A DNA stretch of 64,000 bases from Ruminococcus sp. (GTDB lineage Bacteria > Bacillota > Clostridia > Oscillospirales > Ruminococcaceae): contig JAFVCV010000026.1 in assembly GCA_017478965.1 (NCBI GenBank), positions 55,876-119,875 of the forward strand, given 5' to 3'. The translations under genes and the position numbers were made by a program. The first letter of the stretch is position 1. Every line of letters begins with the position of its first letter. Shown here in pieces: positions 1 to 8,106 of this stretch. A model generated the notes under the pieces. The model saw only the letters and a program-made list of their open reading frames with translations. It ran no database searches and was not told where the DNA came from.

Positions 1-255
1 CCTACTGATATTTCAAAGGGCTTTGCTCTGAGTAAGATGCGTGAGGTCTGCCATATGGAAGACTTTACTTTTGTGGCCATGGGGGACTATAATAACGACA
101 TCGAGATGCTCAAAGCTGCTGATGTTGCCATCTGTCCCTCAAATGCAGTGGATGAGGTCAAGGAGGTCTGCGGCGTCGTGCTCAAAGAGAGCTGCGAGGA
201 GGACGCAGCAGCGGCAGCTGTCAGATATATATACAAGAAACTTGATATTTTATAA
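1..255 (+). CDS. HAD-superfamily Cof-type phosphatase, C-terminal fragment
   Basis: This is the tail of a gene that begins before the window; the frame is open from base 1 and ends at the stop at 253-255. The visible 84 residues contain a KGFAL segment near the start, and then GDYNNDIEML, which matches HAD motif IV (GDxxNDxxM) that holds the catalytic magnesium. The run ADVAICPSNAVDEVK is typical of Cof/YwpJ-type sugar-phosphate phosphatases. The family dephosphorylates small phosphorylated metabolites in the cytoplasm, but the substrate cannot be read from sequence. It lies 15 bases before the transketolase N subunit on the same strand, so co-transcription with a pentose phosphate enzyme is likely. 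The cap domain that would help set substrate class is outside the window. Confidence 0.85.
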   Translation, partial: PTDISKGFALSKMREVCHMEDFTFVAMGDYNNDIEMLKAADVAICPSNAVDEVKEVCGVVLKESCEEDAAAAAVRYIYKKLDIL

Positions 256-270
256 ACGGAGGTTTTATCT

Positions 271-1110
271 ATGGACGCTACAACAAAAAAACAGCTTGAG
301 ATCACAGCGTGTAAGGTGCGTCTCGGTATCATCGAGGGCGTTTACAATGCCAGGTCCGGCCACCCGGGCGGCTCGCTTTCGATAGCCGATGTGCTGACCT
401 ATCTTTATTTCGCTGAAATGAAGGTAGACCCTAAGGACCCTGACGCTGCGGACAGGGACAGACTTGTCCTTTCCAAGGGCCATACTGCGCCCGCTCTTTA
501 TTCTACTCTCGCTCAGAGGGGCTTTTTTCCGGCTGACGAGCTTAAAAGTCTCAGACATATCGGTGCTATGCTCCAGGGCCATCCCTGCATAACTATACCC
601 GGTGTGGATATGTCCTCAGGCTCCCTGGGCCAGGGTGTTTCCGTTGCCTGCGGAATGGCCCTTTCCGGCAAGATATCCGAGGCTCCCTACAGAGTGTATA
701 CTATCCTGGGAGACGGCGAGATACAGGAGGGACAGGTCTGGGAGGCTTCGATGTTCTCTGCCCACTATAAGCTGGATAATCTCACCATGATAGTAGATAA
801 CAACGGTCTTCAGATCGACGGCAAGATCAGCGATGTTATGTCGCCCTATCCCATAACCGATAAGTTCAGGGCCTTCGGCCTTAATGTCATCGAGGCAGAT
901 GCCCATGATTTTGACTCCCTTGAAAAGGCATTTGAAGAGGCTTCAAACACCAAGGGCAAGCCCTCTGTTATCGTTATGAAGAGCGTAAAGGGCAAGGGCG
1001 TTTCGTTTATGGAGAACAATGTGGGCTGGCACGGCACCGCTCCTAACGCTGAACAGTATGCTCAGGCTGTGGAAGAGCTGAATGCCAGATTGAAAGAATT
1101 GGAGGGCTGA
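271..1110 (+). CDS. Transketolase, N-terminal (TPP-binding) subunit
   Basis: The 279-residue product is the thiamine-diphosphate-binding half of a split transketolase, which moves two-carbon ketol units between sugar phosphates in the pentose phosphate pathway. Visible motifs are SGHPGGSLS near residue 30, SKGHTAPALY near 70, and GDGE at about 147-150 followed some 27 residues later by DNN, the classical TPP/Mg motif. The length fits split-type TktN (about 270-285), against about 660 for the one-chain enzyme. The ATG follows an ACGGAGG-type site at 256-261. Its stop overlaps the start of the C-terminal subunit gene by one base, which supports translational coupling of the two halves. A 1-deoxyxylulose-5-phosphate synthase is less likely because of the split arrangement. 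Confidence 0.95.
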   Translation: MDATTKKQLEITACKVRLGIIEGVYNARSGHPGGSLSIADVLTYLYFAEMKVDPKDPDAADRDRLVLSKGHTAPALYSTLAQRGFFPADELKSLRHIGAMLQGHPCITIPGVDMSSGSLGQGVSVACGMALSGKISEAPYRVYTILGDGEIQEGQVWEASMFSAHYKLDNLTMIVDNNGLQIDGKISDVMSPYPITDKFRAFGLNVIEADAHDFDSLEKAFEEASNTKGKPSVIVMKSVKGKGVSFMENNVGWHGTAPNAEQYAQAVEELNARLKELEG

Positions 1111-2063
1111 TGGAAATGGCTGATGTAAAGAAGATCGCTACCAGAGAGAGCTATGGCAATGCGCTGACTGAGCTTGGTGATAAGTATAAGGACCTCGTTG
1201 TGCTGGACGCTGACCTGGCTGCCGCTACCAAGACGGGCATTTTTAAGAAGAAATTCCCTGACAGATTTTTTGACTGCGGTATAGCTGAATCGAATATGAT
1301 GAGCGTGGCCGCAGGTATTGCCGCCACCGGCAAGATACCCTTCGCCTCAACCTTTGCGATGTTCGCCGCCGGCAGAGCCTTCGAGCAGGTGAGAAATTCC
1401 ATCGGCTATCCTCACCTCAATGTGAAGATAGGCGCAACCCATGCAGGCATATCAGTTGGTGAGGACGGAGCTACCCATCAGTGCAATGAGGATATCGCTC
1501 TTATGAGGACTATCCCCGGCATGACCGTTATCAATCCTGCGGACGATGTTGAGGCCCGGGCAGCGGTTGAAGCCGCTATCCTTCATCAGGGACCTGTTTA
1601 TATGCATTTCGGCAGACTTGCCGCTCCGGTCTTCAATGACCCAGATACCTATAAGTTTGAGCTTGGCAAGGGCGTACAGATAAGAGAGGGCAAGGATATC
1701 GCCATTTTCGCTACAGGCCTTATGGTGGCCGAGGCTATCGAAGCCGCTAAAGTCCTGGCTGATAAGGGCATTGATGCCGCTGTTATCAATATCCATACTA
1801 TAAAGCCTATAGATGAGGAGATCATAATCAAGAACGCTGCCAGGTGCGGCCTGGTCCTGACAGTCGAGGAGCATAGCATCATCGGGGGACTTGGCTCTAC
1901 TGTTGCTGATGTTCTGTCTCAGAACTGTCCCACTAAGCTGGTCAAGATCGGCGTCAATGACGAGTTCGGTCATTCCGGACCTGCTGTTGACCTTCTCAGG
2001 CAGTTTGGCCTTTGTGCTGACAATATCATTGCCAAGGCTGAGGCTGCTGTTAAGTCAAAGTAA
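1110..2063 (+). CDS. Transketolase, C-terminal subunit
   Basis: The 317-residue product carries the pyrimidine-binding and C-terminal domains that complete the transketolase active site. Motifs include DADLAAATKT near residue 33, FDCGIAESNMMSVAAG with the pyrimidine-activating region, GATHAGISVGEDGATHQ near 110, and EEHSIIGGLGS near 250. The ATG at 1110 overlaps the upstream stop. A second in-frame ATG at 1116 is better spaced from the GGAGG at 1101-1105 and may be the true start, removing two residues. The pair behaves as one enzyme. A clear terminator hairpin follows at 2082-2116. No odd features were seen. Confidence 0.95.
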   Translation: MEMADVKKIATRESYGNALTELGDKYKDLVVLDADLAAATKTGIFKKKFPDRFFDCGIAESNMMSVAAGIAATGKIPFASTFAMFAAGRAFEQVRNSIGYPHLNVKIGATHAGISVGEDGATHQCNEDIALMRTIPGMTVINPADDVEARAAVEAAILHQGPVYMHFGRLAAPVFNDPDTYKFELGKGVQIREGKDIAIFATGLMVAEAIEAAKVLADKGIDAAVINIHTIKPIDEEIIIKNAARCGLVLTVEEHSIIGGLGSTVADVLSQNCPTKLVKIGVNDEFGHSGPAVDLLRQFGLCADNIIAKAEAAVKSK

Positions 2064-2081
2064 GCAAGACCATATCACTTT

Positions 2082-2116
2082 GCCCGGAGATGATTTTCGT
2101 TTCCGGGCTTTTTTTT
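2082..2116 (+). terminator. Rho-independent terminator after the transketolase genes
   Basis: GCCCGGA and TCCGGGC form a 7-bp stem around an 11-12-base loop, followed directly by a run of eight T. It closes the HAD-transketolase transcript. Confidence 0.85.
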
Positions 2117-2176
2117 GAATATCCGTGGCCTTTCTGCCCATACTGTATCTATAAAACTATTTGGAGGTGCAGTACT

Positions 2177-2611
2177 ATGATCGAAAGCGATACGATAAAG
2201 CTTTTGAGAGAATGTGACAGTGGGATAAAAATGGGCGTTTCCTCGATAGATGACTCTATGAAATATGTCCAGAGCGATAAACTCAGACAGCTCCTTGAAA
2301 ACAGCAAGGAGCGCCATGAAGCAGTTGGCGGCAGGCTTGTGTCATTTCTCCATGAGTATTCCGACAGCGGTAAGGAGCCGCCCGTCATGGCTAAGGTCAT
2401 GAGCAAGGTAAAGACCGAGTTCAAGCTTGCCATTGAGAACGCCGACAGCGCAGTTGCAGAAAGCATGATCGACGGCTGTAATATGGGCATAAAGTCCCTG
2501 TCCCGTTATCTTAATCAGTATCAGGCCGCTGATGAGAACTCCAAAGACCTGGCAAAGGAGCTAATCGGTATCGAAGAGAGTCTCAGCGCAGAACTAAGAC
2601 CATATCTCTGA
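2177..2611 (+). CDS. Four-helix-bundle (ferritin-like/PA2169-type) protein of unknown role
   Basis: The 144-residue product starts at the ATG at 2177, placed 9 bases after a GGAGG at 2163-2167. A longer reading from 2090 would run through the terminator and is not credible. The protein is soluble, acidic and strongly helical (TIKLLRECDSGIKMGVSSIDD, then KLRQLLENSKERHEAVGGRL and ENADSAVAESMIDGCNMG). The spacing of the helices resembles the DUF2383/PA2169 four-helix bundles, but the metal-ligand pattern of true ferritins is not obvious. It has its own terminator at 2622-2664, so it may be a single-gene unit. The upstream GAATAT...CATACTGT at about 2115-2145 loosely resembles a sporulation sigma-E promoter, which is weak inference. 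Function is unknown. Confidence 0.6.
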   Translation: MIESDTIKLLRECDSGIKMGVSSIDDSMKYVQSDKLRQLLENSKERHEAVGGRLVSFLHEYSDSGKEPPVMAKVMSKVKTEFKLAIENADSAVAESMIDGCNMGIKSLSRYLNQYQAADENSKDLAKELIGIEESLSAELRPYL

Positions 2612-2621
2612 CAAGGCCATC

Positions 2622-2664
2622 ACACCCCTGCTGTATTTTTAATAGTATAGTTAGGGGTGTTTTT
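2622..2664 (+). terminator. Terminator hairpin abutting the yunB start codon
   Basis: ACACCCCT (2622-2629) pairs with AGGGGTGT (2653-2660) and is followed by TTTT, which runs directly into the ATG at 2665. The 3' arm also holds the only purine-rich stretch available as a ribosome binding site for the next gene. Confidence 0.75.
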
Positions 2665-3288
2665 ATGAGCGTATACAGAAAAAGCCTGAAATGCAGGCTT
2701 TCATACCTGCTGCTTGCTGGGGCAGCTATTATCCTTTTTTTAACTGCCGTCTTTATCCATGAGCTGAATGAACATATTGACGAGATAACTGAGTATAAAT
2801 GCCGTGAGACAGCCAGGGCGGTCATGGTATCTGCCGCCGCTTCGGCTGCTGAAGAGATAGACGGCGCTGATTATTATGTTATTGAAAAAGACAGCAAAGG
2901 CTCAGTTACCTCTGTTCGTGCCGACCCGGCAGTAACTGAGCGGCTGTGTCTGCTGCTTTCTGAGAAGATAGAGGAGGAGCTTGATAAACTCAGCCAGCAT
3001 GGCATCAGTATCCCCATTGGCACCCTTATGGGCAGCACATTGCTTTCCGGCAAGGGCAGCAGTATCTCAATTGATGTCACTCAGCTTGGCGTGGCTGAGA
3101 CTATCCCTGTCTGTGAAGTGGAGAGCGCCGGCATAAACCAGACCCTTCTTCGTATGAAAATACTTATCACTGTCCGTATAAGAGCAGTTCTTCCTGATAA
3201 GTATATCGACACCGAAAGCTCCTACGAACTGCCCGTCTGTGAGACTCTTGTGGTGGGAGATGTCCCATGTACTTATTTTTCCACGTGA
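2665..3288 (+). CDS. yunB: Sporulation protein YunB
   Basis: The 207-residue product has one N-terminal membrane segment at about residues 13-30. It also shows the YunB hallmarks in the second half: ISIPIGTLMGSTLLSGKG near residues 112-130 and a conserved AGINQTLLRMKI near 157-168. YunB is a sigma-E-controlled mother-cell protein in Bacillus and is widespread in spore formers; its biochemical role is not settled. The ATG at 2665 has only GGGGTG upstream as a ribosome site, and that sequence lies in the stem of the preceding terminator. The last residues (CTYFST) end cleanly 3 bases before the ligA promoter. Recognition is from the conserved motifs and length. Confidence 0.8.
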   Translation: MSVYRKSLKCRLSYLLLAGAAIILFLTAVFIHELNEHIDEITEYKCRETARAVMVSAAASAAEEIDGADYYVIEKDSKGSVTSVRADPAVTERLCLLLSEKIEEELDKLSQHGISIPIGTLMGSTLLSGKGSSISIDVTQLGVAETIPVCEVESAGINQTLLRMKILITVRIRAVLPDKYIDTESSYELPVCETLVVGDVPCTYFST

Positions 3289-3291
3289 CTA

Positions 3292-3320
3292 TTGTAAAAT
3301 ATTCTGCTTTGTGCTATAAT
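3292..3320 (+). promoter_or_regulatory. Sigma-A type promoter for ligA
   Basis: TTGTAA (3292-3297), a 17-base spacer, then TATAAT (3315-3320). The ATG of ligA lies about 50 bases downstream. Confidence 0.75.
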
Positions 3321-3350
3321 TGTCTGTAGAGAGGCAGTTAACGACTCTAA

Positions 3351-5363
<2,013 letters not shown>

Positions 5364-5372
5364 GGTAAAATA

Positions 5373-5410
5373 AAGTCCGCAGAACAATTGATGGATTGTT
5401 CTGCGGACTT
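5373..5410. terminator. Bidirectional terminator between ligA and the DUF815 gene
   Basis: A perfect 16-bp inverted repeat (5373-5388 with 5395-5410) has a 6-base loop. T-rich tails flank it on both strands, so it can end both converging transcripts. Confidence 0.9.
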
Positions 5411-5424
5411 ATGCTTTTGTTATG

Positions 5425-6624
5425 TCAGCAGTTTACCGAGCCTTTTATCAGCTCGATGAACTGCTTTGCTGTCCTTGGGGACCTTCCTCCACGGCGCAAG
5501 GCAAAGCTCTCTGCCTTTGCCTCCAGCTCAGGCAGGGGAATATCCACCCCGTAGTCCTCAGCCAGCCTGTCCACCAGGTCAAGGTAAAGCTTCTTGTCAG
5601 GCTGCTGGAAGGTCACGGTAAGTCCGAACCTGTCAGAAAGAGACAAAAGCTCCTGGACCGTATCTCTGAAATGTATCTCATCGCCCTTTCTCGATGTGAA
5701 CGTCTCACGGACCAGGTGACGTCGGTTGGAAGTAGCATAGATAGCCAGATTAGAGGCCGTCGATGCCACACTGCCCTCCAGTATGGCTTTTAGTGCCGCA
5801 TAATCGTTATCGTCCTCAGTAAAGGAAAGATCGTCTATGAACACTATGAATTTCAGCGGGTTGCGGCTTATGGTCTCCACTATGGACGGTATCTCGTGGA
5901 GCTGTTTCTTTTTCAGCTCTATGAGTCTCAGTCCTCTGGAGGCATATTCGTTAGCTATGGCCTTTACTGTAGAGGACTTGCCTGTTCCGCAGTCTCCGTA
6001 TAGCAGAACGTTGTTGGCAGGTTTCCCGTCCAGCAAAGCAAGCGTGTTGGCGATGACCCTCTCCCGTTCGTTCTCATATCCGTGAAGCTGACTGAGACGG
6101 ATGCTGTCCGGGTATTCTACCGGCTTCAGTCTGCCGTTTTCTACCATGAATACATGGAACTTCGAGTAGACCCCGTAACCTATCTCACTGATGGCATGGA
6201 GCCTGTCAGCATATATTTTGGACAGATCTGCATCCTCGTCGATATCGTATTCCGGCAGGAAACCGTCGTAGTCCAGTCTGCCGGTGATAAAGCTGCATGG
6301 CGTCTTTGCCAGTTCCTCAAAAAAAGCCAGCTCGCAGGCCAAACAAGCCTCCAGCTTCAGGCCGGTCTTTTTACCTTCGCCCTTTCTCAGCACATAAAGA
6401 TTCTCGTCCTCCAGAATGGCCTTTGTGATGTATTCCGTAAGGTCCTCGGTAGTCGGATAAAGTGCGGATAAAAGCTTGCCGTATGACCGAAGTGCGTCTT
6501 CGTTGCGGCCGCTGTCGATGTGGTCAAGTGTATCCAGCAGCGCCGATATCACTGTATCTTCCCGCAGTCTGCGGAATATTACAAGTGTGTCTGACTGCAT
6601 CAAAAACTGTTTCAGGTCTTCCAT
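5425..6624 (-). CDS. DUF815-family AAA ATPase
   Basis: The 399-residue product is a predicted cytoplasmic ATPase. A Walker A motif GDCGTGKSS is at residues 210-218. A Walker B stretch FIVFIDDLSF follows about 50 residues later, and a polar SNRRHLV segment and a sensor-like arginine cluster lie near 305-330. The N-terminal 180 residues are helical and carry no recognised domain. DUF815 proteins are common in Firmicutes and their function is not established. The start at 6624 is chosen because AAGGAAAG lies 5-8 bases upstream; the frame stays open further upstream but without a better site. It follows the Nudix gene by 13 bases on the same strand and is probably co-transcribed with it. Confidence 0.85.
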   Translation of the reverse strand: MEDLKQFLMQSDTLVIFRRLREDTVISALLDTLDHIDSGRNEDALRSYGKLLSALYPTTEDLTEYITKAILEDENLYVLRKGEGKKTGLKLEACLACELAFFEELAKTPCSFITGRLDYDGFLPEYDIDEDADLSKIYADRLHAISEIGYGVYSKFHVFMVENGRLKPVEYPDSIRLSQLHGYENERERVIANTLALLDGKPANNVLLYGDCGTGKSSTVKAIANEYASRGLRLIELKKKQLHEIPSIVETISRNPLKFIVFIDDLSFTEDDNDYAALKAILEGSVASTASNLAIYATSNRRHLVRETFTSRKGDEIHFRDTVQELLSLSDRFGLTVTFQQPDKKLYLDLVDRLAEDYGVDIPLPELEAKAESFALRRGGRSPRTAKQFIELIKGSVNC

Positions 6625-6637
6625 TTTTACTTTCCTT

Positions 6638-7150
6638 TCAGATCTTTTTCCCAAGTCTTTCCATATATATCCTGTATAAGGCAAACGCAGCATTCCCTGG
6701 GGAGTCAGGGAATATGGTCTTTATGACATCCTCCGGTTTTGTCCACTGCGCATCGTCCACCTCGCTGGAAAGTATCAGCTCACACTTCTTTGCCCGTCCG
6801 ATGAACCCGTGCATCAGCAGTCCCAGCTTTTCAAACCAGAAGGTCCCGCAGCTCTCCAGTGACAGAAGCTCGACCCCGATCTCTTCCCGGACCTCTCTGT
6901 ATGCAGTTTCCTCAGCTGTCTCTCCGGGCTTTATGTATCCGGAGACAAAGGTGGAGTATTTGTCGGACATATAATCCTGTCTCAGCAGAGCTATCTCATC
7001 AAATTCGTCAGCCACCAGCACTATAGAGCAGCAGCTGAAAGTGTCGAACCATAGCTTTTTGCATTTTTCGCAGTACGGGACCATGCCTTCGTCGCCGGCA
7101 AGCTGTTCTCCAAGCTCAGAACCGCACATAGGACAGTATCTGTATCTCAT
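6638..7150 (-). CDS. Nudix hydrolase with N-terminal zinc ribbon (NudC-like)
   Basis: The 170-residue product has an N-terminal CPMCG...CEKC pair that should bind zinc, then a Nudix fold. The Nudix box is complete: GYIKPGETAEETAYREVREEIGVE, read in two parts as GETAEETAYR and EVREEIG, has the REXXEE core. Nudix enzymes cleave nucleoside diphosphates linked to another moiety. The zinc ribbon plus Nudix order recalls NADH pyrophosphatase NudC, but the protein is shorter and lacks a recognisable SQPWPFPxS signature, so the substrate is open. The start at 7150 gives an AAAGGA site 8 bases upstream; ATGs at 7195 and 7159 are alternatives. It is the first gene of a two-gene minus-strand unit with the DUF815 ATPase. 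Confidence 0.85.
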   Translation of the reverse strand: MRYRYCPMCGSELGEQLAGDEGMVPYCEKCKKLWFDTFSCCSIVLVADEFDEIALLRQDYMSDKYSTFVSGYIKPGETAEETAYREVREEIGVELLSLESCGTFWFEKLGLLMHGFIGRAKKCELILSSEVDDAQWTKPEDVIKTIFPDSPGNAAFALYRIYMERLGKKI

Positions 7151-7183
7151 ACTTCCCATCCTTTCAGTTTTCCTTTTCTTTAT

Positions 7184-7212
7184 ATTATATACCATTTTTA
7201 TCCGTTCGTCAA
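7184..7212 (-). promoter_or_regulatory. Promoter for the Nudix-DUF815 unit
   Basis: On the minus strand: TTGACG (7212-7207), a 17-base spacer, TATAAT (7189-7184). It sits back to back with the promoter at 7214-7242; the two -35 boxes are one base apart. Confidence 0.75.
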
Positions 7213-7213
7213 C

Positions 7214-7242
7214 TTGTAATGCAAAATAAAATGTGCTATAAT
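7214..7242 (+). promoter_or_regulatory. Promoter for the VanRS-like operon
   Basis: TTGTAA (7214-7219), a 17-base spacer, TATAAT (7237-7242). The transcript should start near 7249, leaving a leader of about 147 bases before the response regulator. That leader holds two GC-rich inverted repeats (GCCTG...CAGGC at about 7253-7286, and GCCGC...GCGG-type pairing at about 7287-7313) of unknown purpose. Confidence 0.75.
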
Positions 7243-7395
7243 TAAGTCTGAGGCCTGCCGGGTATGAAGTAGCGCCGTGCCAGGCGCCGCTTTATATTCC
7301 GGCGGAGGATTTAAGGTATTTTTAAGAATTATATCAGCCTGATTTTAAGTATTGTGTTATATCATAATTACATCAAAGGAAAGGATGCAGAACAA

Positions 7396-8106
7396 ATGAA
7401 AGACAACACCCCCAGTATACTTGTCGTTGACGATGACAGAGACATAGTAGCAGCTATAGCGAAAGTGCTTGAGCTTGAGGGATATCATACCGTAAAGGCC
7501 TATGACGGTATAGATGCTCTGGAAAAGCTTGGCGAGAACGATATCCAGCTGATACTGATAGATATAATGATGCCTCGTCTCGACGGGCTTTCAGCACTGA
7601 TGAAGATAAGAGAGAAAAAGAATATACCCGTCATCGTGCTGTCGGCCAAGTCGGAGGACTCCGACAAGATACTGGGGCTTTCCATGGGTGCGGACGATTA
7701 CATAACAAAGCCCTATAATCCCATGGAGCTTGTAGCAAGAGTAAGGAGCAATCTCCGCCGTTATCTCCAGCTTGGCGCTGCGGATACGGCGGGCAAAACG
7801 GATGTTATCACTATAGGCGGTCTGGTGCTGGATAAGCAGGCCAAGACCCTCACTGCTGAGGGCGAGCCTGTTAAGCTCACCGCCACTGAACTGAAAATAC
7901 TTGAATTCCTTATGGAAAATGCCGGCAGAGTATTTTCAGCAGAAGAGATATACAGGAAGGTGTGGAACGAAGATGCGTATGCGGTGGAGAACACAGTAAT
8001 GGTCCATATCAGACACATCAGGGAAAAGATAGAGATAGATCCGAAGGAACCGAGATATTTAAAGGTGGTGTGGGGAATTGGATACAAGATCGAGAAAGGC
8101 AGATAA
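7396..8106 (+). CDS. OmpR/PhoB-family response regulator (VanR-like)
   Basis: The 236-residue product has a receiver domain at 1-120 and a winged-helix DNA-binding domain at about 140-234. The acidic pocket is DDD at 12-14, the phosphoacceptor is Asp56 (LIDIMMP), and the conserved lysine is in the ITKPY segment. The C-terminal domain has the typical KLTATELKILEFLMENAG and the recognition helix VENTVMVHIRHIREKI. The ATG at 7396 follows AAAGGAAAGG. The gene overlaps the sensor kinase start by 29 bases, so the pair is translationally coupled. VanR-type naming is based on the family and on the carboxypeptidase gene that follows; the actual targets are unknown. Confidence 0.92.
   Translation: MKDNTPSILVVDDDRDIVAAIAKVLELEGYHTVKAYDGIDALEKLGENDIQLILIDIMMPRLDGLSALMKIREKKNIPVIVLSAKSEDSDKILGLSMGADDYITKPYNPMELVARVRSNLRRYLQLGAADTAGKTDVITIGGLVLDKQAKTLTAEGEPVKLTATELKILEFLMENAGRVFSAEEIYRKVWNEDAYAVENTVMVHIRHIREKIEIDPKEPRYLKVVWGIGYKIEKGR

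Noticed and set aside
2090-2176. Longer N-terminus for the helical-bundle protein, read from an ATG at 2090
   Set aside because: It would translate through the transketolase terminator and gives a Cys/Trp/Phe-rich stretch unlike the rest; the ATG at 2177 has a proper GGAGG.
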